The notes beneath the pieces were generated by a model, which ran no database searches, was not told the origin of the DNA, and saw nothing but the letters and a program-made list of their open reading frames with translations. The position numbers and the translations under genes are program-made. Below are positions 1-6,582 of a stretch of DNA of 8,546 bases, one piece after another. This stretch comes from an uncultured Clostridia bacterium (GTDB lineage Bacteria; Bacillota; Clostridia; Oscillospirales; Acutalibacteraceae): the NCBI GenBank assembly GCA_947623215.1, contig CANQGN010000058.1:1-8546 (forward strand), read 5' to 3'. The number at the start of each line of letters is the position of its first letter. Positions within the stretch are counted from its first letter, which is position 1.

Positions 1-261
1 CTGGACCCCAAAACCGCTGAAACGGTGCTTGCGCTGACCGACCGCTTTATTCAAGACAGCGGCCTGACCGCCCTGATGGTGACCCACAACATGAAAGACG
101 CCATTGCCCATGGCAACCGGCTGATTATGATGGACAGCGGCCGCATTATTTTAGACTTTAGCGGCGAAGAGAAGAAACAGCTGACGGTCGAGCGGCTGCT
201 GCAAGCCTTTAACCAGGTGAGCGGCGACGAATTTGTAAACGACAAAGCTCTGCTCGCCTAA
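1..261 (+). CDS. ABC transporter ATP-binding protein, C-terminal fragment (5' end outside window)
   Basis: This is the last 86 residues of an ABC ATPase; the reading frame is open from base 1, so the Walker A, Q-loop and signature motifs lie to the left of the window. The visible part begins in the D-loop just after Walker B (LDPKTAE), followed by the H-loop histidine in VTHNM at about residues 27-31 of the fragment. The short tail, NRLIMMDSGRI then SGEEKKQLTVERLLQAF, is the typical end of the ATPases that partner PF04392-type substrate-binding proteins, a family that includes tryptophan/tyrosine importers. Such a protein would hydrolyse ATP at the cytoplasmic face of an importer. The family is recalled from motif style, so the substrate is not assigned. 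The gene converges on rmuC and is followed by a strong terminator. Confidence 0.88.
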   Translation: MDPKTAETVLALTDRFIQDSGLTALMVTHNMKDAIAHGNRLIMMDSGRIILDFSGEEKKQLTVERLLQAFNQVSGDEFVNDKALLA

Positions 262-293
262 CCGCTTCTCCCCTCTTTTACCAAATACAACAA

Positions 294-342
294 CCCCCGG
301 CGTAGAACGATTGCCAAAACCGTTCCGCGCCGGGGGATTTTT
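294..342 (+). terminator. Strong intrinsic terminator, probably shared by the convergent ABC ATPase gene and rmuC
   Basis: An inverted repeat has arms at 294-309 and 321-336: nine GC-rich pairs (CCCCCGGCG with CGCCGGGGG), two mismatches, then five more pairs closing an 11-base loop. On the plus strand it is followed directly by ATTTTTA, so it is a good rho-independent terminator for the ABC gene ending at 261. On the minus strand the stem is followed by TTGTTGTATTT, a weaker U-rich tract. It therefore probably also ends the rmuC transcript. It occupies most of the 105-base gap between the two convergent genes. Confidence 0.9.
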
Positions 343-366
343 ATGTAGGCTTTTTATAAAGGAACG

Positions 367-1608
367 TTATTCCTCGTCTGCCTCCGCCTGGGGCAGGCCC
401 AGCATTTGGTCGGCCTCAGCGGGGGCAATGGACTCTACCCCTTTGAGCTTGCGGTGAATGATGTCGTTGCGCTTGGTGGCGTCGTCCAGCGAGCTGCCGG
501 CCTCTTCAATCTTCTTTTTGGCTTTGGCCAGCACCACTTCAAACTTTTCGTACTGCCCCTTGGCGGCGCTGAGAATCTTCCACACCTCGGCGGCGCGTTT
601 GTCCAGCGCAATGGTGCGAAAGCCCATGCGCAGGGTGTTTAAAAAGGCGGTGAGGGTGGTGGGGCCGCAAATCATGACCCGGTAGTTGGTTTGTATTTCT
701 TCACACAGCCCCGGGCGGCGCAGCACCTCGGCATACAGCCCCTCGGTAGGTAAAAACAAAATGGCAAAATCGGTGGTTTGGGGCACGTTGATGTAGAGGG
801 ATGAAATGGTTTTGGCCTCTTCCTTTACCGCCCGTTCCAGCGCCTTGGCGGCGGCTTCTACCGCGTCTTTATCTGCCTTGTCTGCCGCTTCCGAAAGCCG
901 CAGATAATCCTCTTGCGGGAACTTGGAGTCAATGGGCAACCAAACAAAGGCGCCCTCCTGCTCGCGCGAGGGGATTTTGACGGCGTACTCTACCCGGTTG
1001 CGGTCGCCTTTGGGCGAAACGTTGCGCTCGTACTGCTCGGCGGTGAGGGTTTGCTCCAGCAAATTGCCCAGCTGTACCTCAGCCCAGGTGCCCCGCGCCT
1101 TTACGTTGGTGAGCACCCGCTGCAGGTCGCTTACCCCGCTTGCCAGCTCTTTCATTTCGCCCAGTGATTTATGCACGTTCTCCAGCTGCTCACCCACCGT
1201 TTTAAAGCTGCTGTTCAGCCGGTTGGTGAGGGTTTCGTTGAGCTTTTCGTCTACCGTGGCCCGCATTTGCTCCAGCTTTTTCTCATTGCTTTGCAAAATT
1301 TTATCCAGATTTTCGCGCACGGCGGTGGTGATTTTATCGCTGTTTTGGGCATTGAGGGTTTGCATTTCGCGCACCAGCGTTTGCACCCGCTCTAACTGGC
1401 GGTTGGTTTCGTCGCGGTTGATGCGCATTTCTTCCCGCAGGGCGGTCAGCAAATCATCTGTTTTGGTGCGCAGCACGGCCAGCTGCTCTTCTAAATCGCG
1501 GCAGTAAGCGGGCTTTTTGTCGCTTCTCTGCCCCAGCAAAACGGCGACCAGTAACCAGACCGCTAAGCCTATGAGCAGCAGGGTCAGAATCATTTGAACT
1601 GCTTCCAT
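367..1608 (-). CDS. rmuC: RmuC family DNA recombination protein
   Basis: The protein has 413 residues. An N-terminal hydrophobic segment (about residues 5-25) is a likely membrane anchor. A long charged coiled-coil region follows (about 36-165), then the RmuC domain (PF02646, about 165-390). Conserved-looking stretches are RGTWAEVQLGNLLEQ (172-186), LPIDSKFPQEDY (224-235), FLPTEGLYAEVL (285-296) and the GPTTLTAF to DKRAAEVW region (315-343). RmuC is known genetically for limiting inversions at short inverted repeats and has been modelled as a nuclease-fold protein; its biochemistry is poorly defined. The ATG is preceded by AGGAGAGG at good spacing. It lies only 33 bases after dnaJ with no terminator between, so it is probably the last gene of the heat-shock operon. 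The cysteine at 36, just after the anchor, is not in an obvious lipobox. Confidence 0.93.
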   Translation of the reverse strand: MEAVQMILTLLLIGLAVWLLVAVLLGQRSDKKPAYCRDLEEQLAVLRTKTDDLLTALREEMRINRDETNRQLERVQTLVREMQTLNAQNSDKITTAVRENLDKILQSNEKKLEQMRATVDEKLNETLTNRLNSSFKTVGEQLENVHKSLGEMKELASGVSDLQRVLTNVKARGTWAEVQLGNLLEQTLTAEQYERNVSPKGDRNRVEYAVKIPSREQEGAFVWLPIDSKFPQEDYLRLSEAADKADKDAVEAAAKALERAVKEEAKTISSLYINVPQTTDFAILFLPTEGLYAEVLRRPGLCEEIQTNYRVMICGPTTLTAFLNTLRMGFRTIALDKRAAEVWKILSAAKGQYEKFEVVLAKAKKKIEEAGSSLDDATKRNDIIHRKLKGVESIAPAEADQMLGLPQAEADEE

Positions 1609-1641
1609 GTTCCTCTCCTCTAAAAACCGATTCTCTTGTAC

Positions 1642-2784
1642 TTATTTAAAGGCGGATTTCACCTTGCTGAAAAAGGACTTGCGGGCTTTGTAATTGGAAT
1701 CGGAAATGCTTTTCTCCCACTCGCGCAGCGCTTCTTTTTGTTTAGAAGTGAGGTTGCGGGGCACTTCGAGCGAAATGCGCACGTACTGGTCGCCCCGCAA
1801 ATTGCTGTTAATGCGCTGTATCCCCCGGCCCTTCAGCTTAAACACGTCGCCGGGCTGTACCCCCTCCGGTACCGTGTATTTTACGTTGCCGTCCAGCGTG
1901 GGCACCACAATTTCGTCGCCCAGCGCCGCCTGGGCAAAGGTAAGGGGAAAATCACACCAAACGTCAAACCCGCGGCGGTCAAAAATGGCGTGGGGGCGTA
2001 CCGAAACGTTTACCCGCAAATCGCCCGCCGGGCCGCCATTTGCCCCCGCGTTGCCCGCGCCGCGCAGCACAAAGGTTTGGCCGTCGTCTATGCCGGCGGG
2101 AATTTTAACCCTTTGCTTCACGCTGCGGCGCACCGCGCCCTTACCGGCGCAGGTTTTGCAGGGCTGCTCTATAATTTTGCCCTTGCCCCGGCAGCGGTCG
2201 CAGGGGCGCTGGGTTTGCATAACGCCAAAGGCGGTGCGCTGCTGCACGGTAATTTGGCCGGTGCCGTGGCAGGCCGGGCAAACGGTGGGCTGCGTGCCGG
2301 CCTTGGCGCCGCTGCCCCGGCAGTCTGCGCAGACCTCAATGCGGGGCAGGGTGATTTCTTTTTCACAGCCAAAGGCCGACTCTTCAAACGAGATGACCAC
2401 GTTTACCTCTGCGTCGCTGCCCTTGCGGGGGGCGTTGGGGTTGCTGCGGCGGCCGCCGCCGAAAAAGCTGCTGAACAAATCGCCCAGGTCGCCAAAATCG
2501 CCGCCGAAGCCGCCGAATCCCCCGCCGCCAAAGCCGCCGCCGCCAAAGTTGGGGTCTACCCCGGCGTGGCCAAACTGGTCGTACTTGGCCTTTTTCTCGG
2601 CGTCTGAAAGCACGGCGTAGGCCTCGTTTACCTCTTTAAAGTGCTCTTCGGCCGCCTTGTCGCCCGGGTTTAGGTCCGGGTGGTATTTTTTGGCCAGCTG
2701 GCGGTAGGCCTTTTTTATCTGGTCGTCGGTGGCGCTGCGATCCAGCCCCAGCACCTCGTAAAAATCGCGTTTGCTATCTGCCAA
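1642..2784 (-). CDS. dnaJ: Chaperone protein DnaJ (Hsp40), TTG start
   Basis: DnaJ delivers unfolded clients to DnaK and stimulates its ATPase in the cytoplasm. The 380 residues show the full class I layout. The J domain (about 5-70) has the HPD motif at 35-37. A Gly/Phe-rich linker follows (about 80-110). The zinc-binding domain has four CxxCxGxG repeats (CADCRGSG 152, CPACHGTG 169, CDRCRGKG 195, CKTCAGKG 209) with all eight cysteines present. The C-terminal client-binding and dimerisation domains run to about 345. The length is normal for the family. The start is TTG at 2784-2782: it gives the expected MADSKRDFYE N-terminus and is preceded by GGAGTGA at 2791-2797. No ATG lies in a suitable place. 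The gene follows dnaK across a 92-base gap containing a long hairpin and runs into rmuC. Confidence 0.97.
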   Translation of the reverse strand: MADSKRDFYEVLGLDRSATDDQIKKAYRQLAKKYHPDLNPGDKAAEEHFKEVNEAYAVLSDAEKKAKYDQFGHAGVDPNFGGGGFGGGGFGGFGGDFGDLGDLFSSFFGGGRRSNPNAPRKGSDAEVNVVISFEESAFGCEKEITLPRIEVCADCRGSGAKAGTQPTVCPACHGTGQITVQQRTAFGVMQTQRPCDRCRGKGKIIEQPCKTCAGKGAVRRSVKQRVKIPAGIDDGQTFVLRGAGNAGANGGPAGDLRVNVSVRPHAIFDRRGFDVWCDFPLTFAQAALGDEIVVPTLDGNVKYTVPEGVQPGDVFKLKGRGIQRINSNLRGDQYVRISLEVPRNLTSKQKEALREWEKSISDSNYKARKSFFSKVKSAFK

Positions 2785-2790
2785 AACTCT

Positions 2791-2797
2791 TCACTCC
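2791..2797 (-). promoter_or_regulatory. Ribosome binding site fixing the TTG start of dnaJ
   Basis: On the minus strand GGAGTGA lies six bases before TTG at 2784. This supports initiation at an unusual codon and explains why no ATG is seen at the J-domain N-terminus. Confidence 0.7.
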
Positions 2798-2805
2798 AGC
2801 ATAAC

Positions 2806-2862
2806 ACAGGAACAGCGGCGGAAGGGAGTAGGTGTAAAACCCCTTCTGCCGCGCTTTCCTGT
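2806..2862 (-). other. Long imperfect stem-loop between dnaK and dnaJ
   Basis: Bases 2806-2826 are nearly complementary to 2841-2862. The pairs are ACAGGAA with TTCCTGT, then GCGGC with GCCGC, one mismatch, and GAAGGG with CCCTTC, around a 14-base loop. About 18-19 positions pair, with one small internal bulge or loop. The dnaK to dnaJ mRNA would contain the whole structure. No U-run follows it on either strand, so it is not a standard terminator. A plausible role (inference) is RNA processing, protection of the dnaK 3' end, or partial attenuation that lowers dnaJ expression. It stops just before the dnaJ SD, leaving that site outside the stem. Confidence 0.65.
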
Positions 2863-2876
2863 TGGTTTGGTTGCGT

Positions 2877-4724
2877 TTATTCCTGTTTGTTGTCGTCTAC
2901 GTCGGTAAAGTCGGCGTCGTACACGTTGCCGTCCGGCGCGGCGGCGCCTGCATCGCCTGCGGGGGCATTACCGGATGCGGCGGCGGCCTCCTGCGCGGCC
3001 TTGTAAATCTTCTCAGAGACTTTAAACATGGCCTGTTGCAGGGCTTCGTTGGCTTTTTTGATGGCCTCAATATCTTCGCCCTTTAAGGCTTCTTTGGTTT
3101 TGTCTATCTCCGCTTGCAGGTCGGCTTTTTCGGTCTCGTCCAGCTTGTCGCCCATATCGGTCAAAGTTTTCTCGCACTGGTAAACCATTTGGTCGGCGTT
3201 GTTGCGAATGTCTACCTCTTCGCGGCGCTTTTTGTCTTCGGCGGCAAACTGCTCCGCCTCTTTTACCGCGCGGTCAATATCTTCTTTCGACATATTGGTG
3301 CTGGAGGTAATGGTGATGTGCTGTTCTTTGCCGGTGCCGAGGTCTTTGGCCGAAACGTTTACAATGCCGTTGGCGTCAATGTCAAAGGTCACCTCAATTT
3401 GCGGCACGCCGCGCGGCGCGGGGGCAATACCGTCTAAATGGAAGACGCCGAGGGTCTTATTGTCTTTGGCAAACTCGCGCTCGCCTTGCAGCACGTGCAC
3501 CTCTACCGAGGTTTGGCCGTCTGCCGCCGTAGAGAACACCTGACTCTTTTTGGCCGGAATGGTGGTGTTGCGCTCGATGACCTTTGTGTTCACGCTGCCC
3601 ATGGTTTCAATGCCGAGCGACAGCGGCGTTACGTCTAAGAGCAGCAGACCCTTTACGTCGCCGCCCAGCACGCCGGCTTGCAGCGCCGCGCCAACGGCCA
3701 CGCATTCGTCCGGGTTAATGCCCTTAAAGGGCTCTTTGCCGGTAAAGTTTTTAATAGCCTCCTGCACGGCGGGAATGCGGGTAGAACCGCCCACCAGCAG
3801 CACTTTGTCAAGCTGCGAAGCCGACAGGCCGGAGTCGCTGAGCGCCTGCCGCACGGGGCCCATGGTGGCCTCTACCAAATCGGCGGTAATCTCGTTAAAC
3901 TTGGCGCGGGTGAGCGTGCCCTCGTAGTGCTTGGTGCCGGTAGAATCCGCCGTAATAAAGGGCAGGTTAATGTTGGCGGTGGTCATGCCAGAAAGGTCAA
4001 TTTTGGCCTTCTCTGCCGCCTCTTTAATGCGCTGCATGGCCATTTTGTCGGCTGTGAGGTCAATGCCGTTTTCTTTCTTAAAGCCCTCTACAATCCAGTC
4101 CATAATGCGCTTGTCAAAGTCGTCGCCGCCCAGGCGGTTGTTGCCGGCGGTGGCCAGCACCTCCTGCACGCCGTCGCCCATTTCTATAATCGAAACGTCA
4201 AACGTACCGCCGCCGAGGTCGTATACCATGACCTTTTGATCGGTTTCTTTGTCTATGCCATAAGCCAGCGCGGCGGCCGTAGGCTCGTTGATGATGCGCT
4301 TTACTTCCAACCCGGCAATTTTGCCGGCGTCTTTGGTGGCCTGCCGCTGGGCGTCGGTAAAGTAAGCCGGTACGGTAATCACCGCTTCGGTTACGGTATC
4401 GCCCAAATAGCTTTCGGCGTCTGCCTTTAATTTTTGCAGAATAATGGCCGAAATTTCTTGCGGGGTATACGATTTATCGTCTACCGTTACCTTGTAGGTG
4501 CTGCCCATCTCTCGCTTAATGGAGGCAATGGTGCGGTCGGGGTTGGTGATGGCCTGGCGCTTTGCCACCTGCCCTACCATGCGCTCGCCGGTTTTAGAAA
4601 AGGCGACCACCGAAGGGGTGGTACGCGAACCCTCTGCGTTGGCGATGACGACCGGCTCGCCGCCCTCTATAACCGCTACGCAGGAATTGGTGGTACCTAA
4701 GTCGATTCCAATGATTTTTGCCAT
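2877..4724 (-). CDS. dnaK: Chaperone protein DnaK (Hsp70)
   Basis: DnaK is the ATP-driven Hsp70 that binds and releases unfolded polypeptides with DnaJ and GrpE. The 615 residues have all family signatures: IDLGTTNS (7-14), VYDLGGGTFDVSI (167-179) and VLLVGGSTRIPAVQ (308-321). The interdomain linker follows (GLLLLDVTPLSLGIE, 359-373), then the substrate-binding beta domain (about 375-480), helical lid (about 480-580) and a disordered Ala/Gly/Asp tail ending DVDDNKQE. After IKREMG (69-74) the chain goes straight to a short hairpin, lacking the insertion of roughly two dozen residues typical of Gram-negative DnaK, which supports a Firmicute. The linker has Gly-Leu where the commonest form is Asp-Val. 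The ATG at 4724 is preceded by AGGAGG at 4734-4739 with nine-base spacing. An in-frame TTG eight codons upstream would place the SD inside the coding region and was not used. Confidence 0.98.
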   Translation of the reverse strand: MAKIIGIDLGTTNSCVAVIEGGEPVVIANAEGSRTTPSVVAFSKTGERMVGQVAKRQAITNPDRTIASIKREMGSTYKVTVDDKSYTPQEISAIILQKLKADAESYLGDTVTEAVITVPAYFTDAQRQATKDAGKIAGLEVKRIINEPTAAALAYGIDKETDQKVMVYDLGGGTFDVSIIEMGDGVQEVLATAGNNRLGGDDFDKRIMDWIVEGFKKENGIDLTADKMAMQRIKEAAEKAKIDLSGMTTANINLPFITADSTGTKHYEGTLTRAKFNEITADLVEATMGPVRQALSDSGLSASQLDKVLLVGGSTRIPAVQEAIKNFTGKEPFKGINPDECVAVGAALQAGVLGGDVKGLLLLDVTPLSLGIETMGSVNTKVIERNTTIPAKKSQVFSTAADGQTSVEVHVLQGEREFAKDNKTLGVFHLDGIAPAPRGVPQIEVTFDIDANGIVNVSAKDLGTGKEQHITITSSTNMSKEDIDRAVKEAEQFAAEDKKRREEVDIRNNADQMVYQCEKTLTDMGDKLDETEKADLQAEIDKTKEALKGEDIEAIKKANEALQQAMFKVSEKIYKAAQEAAAASGNAPAGDAGAAAPDGNVYDADFTDVDDNKQE

Positions 4725-4733
4725 GAATAGTCT

Positions 4734-4739
4734 CCTCCT
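4734..4739 (-). promoter_or_regulatory. Strong ribosome binding site of dnaK
   Basis: AGGAGG (within AGGAGGAGA) lies nine bases before the ATG at 4724. It is the strongest SD of the operon and rules out the eight-codon N-terminal extension. The 58-base grpE-dnaK gap that holds it is otherwise AT-rich with no convincing promoter. Confidence 0.8.
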
Positions 4740-4782
4740 GAAAATCAATCCAATATATTGTTATGAATCATGAAAACCTCTG

Positions 4783-5427
4783 TTACCGGCAGTTGGCCAC
4801 AACCACCATGGCGTGGCGCACGACCGTGTCGCCCAGCAAATAGCCCTTCTGGTAAACCTGCGCTATTACGTTTTCGCCCAGGTCCTCCCGTTCTATTTGA
4901 GAAACGGCGTTATGGTAAGCGGGGTCAAAGGGTTGGCCCTCGCACTCGATTTCGGTAAGGCCGAGCTTTTGCAGCTGCTCGGTCAGCTGGCGCACGCTCA
5001 TTTCCATACCCTTGCGGTATTCCGCCGGGTTTTCTTCGCCCGCGGCGGCGGCGCGTTCAAAATTATCCAGCGCCGGCAGCAGTTCTTTTATGAGCGCGCA
5101 CTTGGTAAAGTGGCTGAGCTCCTCTTTTTCTCGCTGGGTGCGCTTTTTGTAGTTGTCATACTCGGCGGCGGTGCGCAGCAGCAGGTCTTTTTGCTCTGCC
5201 AGCTGCTGTTGCAGGGCTTCGCAGCTGGGCTGCTCCGCTTCTGCCGCCTTTTCCGCATTTTCTGCGTTTTCAGCCTGTTCTGTTTTCTCTGCCGGTTCTG
5301 CATCGGGCGGGGTTTGGGTCTCTGCCTCGGCGGCGGGCGGCGTTTCTGCCGCCTGCTGCTCGGCCTCCGGCTGGCCGGCCTTGCTCGCCTGCTCTACCGG
5401 GTCGGCCGGTTTTTTGGTTTTACTCAA
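4783..5427 (-). CDS. grpE: Nucleotide exchange factor GrpE, probable TTG start
   Basis: GrpE releases ADP from DnaK so that the chaperone cycle can restart; it works as a cytoplasmic dimer. With the TTG start there are 214 residues. A low-complexity Ala/Glu/Gln/Pro tail (about 8-67) is presumably disordered. It is followed by the coiled-coil dimerisation helix (about 68-107, with AEYDNYKKRT at 88-97), the four-helix-bundle region with LLPALDNFERA (about 116-126), and the beta domain that contacts DnaK, with GQPFDPAYHNAV (164-175) and GYLLGDTVVRHAMVVVA (195-211). These match the PF01025 hallmarks. An in-frame GTG at 5436 overlaps the AGGAG Shine-Dalgarno (5436-5440), so it is unlikely to be used. 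The TTG at 5427 has ideal eight-base spacing and yields MSKTKKPAD. It sits 18 bases after hrcA and 58 before dnaK. Confidence 0.95.
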   Translation of the reverse strand: MSKTKKPADPVEQASKAGQPEAEQQAAETPPAAEAETQTPPDAEPAEKTEQAENAENAEKAAEAEQPSCEALQQQLAEQKDLLLRTAAEYDNYKKRTQREKEELSHFTKCALIKELLPALDNFERAAAAGEENPAEYRKGMEMSVRQLTEQLQKLGLTEIECEGQPFDPAYHNAVSQIEREDLGENVIAQVYQKGYLLGDTVVRHAMVVVANCR

Positions 5428-5435
5428 TGATGACA

Positions 5436-5440
5436 CTCCT
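5436..5440 (-). promoter_or_regulatory. Ribosome binding site fixing the grpE start at TTG rather than GTG
   Basis: TTAGGAG followed by eight bases leads to TTG at 5427-5425. The upstream in-frame GTG (5436-5434) shares its first G with the AGGAG itself, so a ribosome bound here could not initiate on it. Confidence 0.65.
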
Positions 5441-5445
5441 AACTG

Positions 5446-6449
5446 TTAAATAAAGGGCTCTAAGCTTTCTTCGGTTGCCTCTGCCAAATAGGCGACCGTA
5501 GGAATTAAATGGGTATAGTCGGCCTTTAAGGGGCCGAGCACCGCCATGCGCCCTTTTAGGGCGCCGCCGACGGTGTAGCTGGCGGCAATTAAGCTGGCGT
5601 TTTGCAGCGCCTCGTCTTCCAGCTCGTCGCCCACGTAAACCGAAAGCCGATCGGCCTGCTGCAAGCGACGGAGCAGCGACTCCCGCCGACTGAACAGCTC
5701 AATAACCGCTGCGGGCGAAAACTCTTTGTAAAGCAGCAAATTGGCCTGCCCCTCTAAATGCAGGGCGCAGCGGGCGGCGTCCTGTGCGGCGCACAGTCGG
5801 GCAGCGGGGCGTAGCGAAAGGCGTAAGGCCCAAACGAAACGGCCAGCTGCTGGGTAACGGCGGGGGTAAGGGAGGTAAGCGGCAGCCCGGCAAATCGCTC
5901 GTTAAGCACCAGCGACAGCCGCTCCAAATCCTCGCTCGCAATGGGTGCGTCCAAATGGCAGACCTTGCTTTTCATAAGACCCGAAGAGGTAAGCAGCGCC
6001 ACCAGCACCGCACTGCCCCCCACCTGCAACAGCTCCAGCCGCTTTAAGGTGGCTTTGGGCTCTACGGGGGAGGTTATCATGGCGGTGCAGCGGGTTAAGC
6101 GGGCCACGGCCTTGACCGTGTCGGTTAAAAAGCGGTCGGGGTCGCCGCGAAATTTGGGCAGCGCCAGACTTAGCCGCTGTTTGCTGGCAGCGGGCAGCTC
6201 ATAGGCCGGCATTAAATGGTCGATGTAATACCGAAAGCCGAGAGAAGAAGGCACCCGCCCTGCGGAGGTGTGGGGCTGGAGTAGGTAGCCCCGGTCTATC
6301 CACTCGCTCATGTCGTTGCGAATGGTGGCGGAAGAACAAATATCGTGCAAATGGGCGGAAACCGCCTTGGAACCGACCGGTTCCCCGGTGCGAATGTAGA
6401 GCTCTACAATGCTGCCCAGCACCAACTGCTTGCGCGCGGCGGTATTCAT
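5446..6449 (-). pseudogene. hrcA: Heat-inducible transcription repressor HrcA, interrupted by an apparent -1 frameshift
   Basis: HrcA represses class I heat-shock genes by binding CIRCE. The N-terminal part (ATG at 6449, stop at 5754-5756, 231 residues) has the winged-helix region: QLVLGSIVELYIRTGEPVGSK (8-28, described in pieces as YIRTGEPVGSK), SSATIRNDM, and QPHTSAGRVPSSLGFRYYIDHL. Near residue 220 it runs out of family-like sequence and ends in APHRTPPAAPCI. The adjacent frame then supplies the missing C-terminus, AARCALHLEGQANLLLYKEF through ELFSRRESLLRRL and SLIAASYTVGGALKGRMAVLGP to a stop at 5446. Joining the two by restoring one base gives 334 residues, close to normal. The break lies around 5780-5815, where GCCCCGC is a possible slip site. 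It may be a sequencing or assembly error, or a true mutation. The ATG has a modest GAAGGG SD at nine bases and follows the CIRCE promoter by about 63 bases. Confidence 0.9.
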
Positions 6450-6484
6450 ACGGCGGTTCCCTTCTTTCTGGCTGCAATTTGAAA

Positions 6485-6511
6485 TTAGCACTTGAACACT
6501 TAGAGTGCTAA
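6485..6511 (-). promoter_or_regulatory. CIRCE operator (HrcA binding site)
   Basis: Read on the minus strand, TTAGCACTC, nine bases, then AAGTGCTAA. The consensus is TTAGCACTC-N9-GAGTGCTAA, so 17 of 18 arm positions match and the single change weakens the innermost pair. It begins two or three bases after the predicted transcription start and lies about 35 bases before the hrcA ATG, the usual place for autoregulation of hrcA-grpE-dnaK-dnaJ operons. Confidence 0.96.
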
Positions 6512-6519
6512 CATGGTCT

Positions 6520-6548
6520 ATTGTACCCCGCTTTCCAAGGTTTGTCAA
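6520..6548 (-). promoter_or_regulatory. SigA-type promoter of the hrcA-grpE-dnaK-dnaJ operon
   Basis: On the minus strand the -35 is TTGACA (6548-6543) and the -10 is TACAAT (6525-6520), separated by exactly 17 bases. This is one base from the full vegetative consensus. The predicted start is about 6513-6514, immediately before CIRCE. A-tracts upstream of the -35 could act as an UP element. Such a strong promoter needs repression at normal temperature, in keeping with the operators on both sides. Confidence 0.93.
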
Positions 6549-6555
6549 GTCTTTT

Positions 6556-6580
6556 TCAAAAAAAGTTTGACTTTTTTTGA
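6556..6580. repeat. Perfect 11-bp inverted repeat of A- and T-tracts upstream of the -35
   Basis: The plus strand has TCAAAAAAAGT (6556-6566), a three-base spacer TTG, then ACTTTTTTTGA (6570-6580). The arms are perfectly complementary. It overlaps most of the putative CtsR box and ends seven bases from the -35 hexamer. It could be intrinsically bent DNA or an UP element, or only a by-product of the A-tracts in the operator. Confidence 0.6.
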
Positions 6581-6582
6581 CC
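6566..6582 (-). promoter_or_regulatory. Putative CtsR operator upstream of the hrcA promoter
   Basis: On the minus strand the sequence is GGTCAAA, AAA, AGTCAAA. This is a tandem heptad with a three-base spacer whose middle base is A, an exact match to the CtsR consensus RGTCAAA-NAN-RGTCAAA. It ends 17 bases upstream of the -35 hexamer. CtsR represses clp and, in staphylococci and streptococci, also dnaK or groE operons together with HrcA. No ctsR gene is in the window, so binding is inferred, and the A-rich setting raises the chance of coincidence somewhat. Confidence 0.72.

Noticed and set aside
1636..2620. Two long open frames on the plus strand opposite dnaJ (over 300 codons each)
   Set aside because: They are antisense to an unmistakable dnaJ, have Ala/Gly- or Pro/Ser-rich shadow composition, no good SD, and come from the GC-rich codon pattern.
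4725..4748. Eight-codon extension of dnaK from an upstream TTG
   Set aside because: It would encode the AGGAGGAGA SD itself, and MAKIIGIDLGTTNS is the usual DnaK N-terminus.
4922..4930. Single GGTCAAA heptads inside coding regions (for example in grpE and near 3155 in dnaK)
   Set aside because: They are isolated heptads within genes, not tandem and not near a promoter, as expected by chance.
5754..5815. Programmed -1 ribosomal frameshift in hrcA
   Set aside because: I see no X-XXY-YYZ slippery heptamer in the right frame and no clear downstream pseudoknot, and HrcA is not known to use frameshifting.
5699..5941. Third-frame open frame of 80 codons over the hrcA break
   Set aside because: It has Pro/Arg/Leu-rich shadow composition, unlike HrcA, and no SD.
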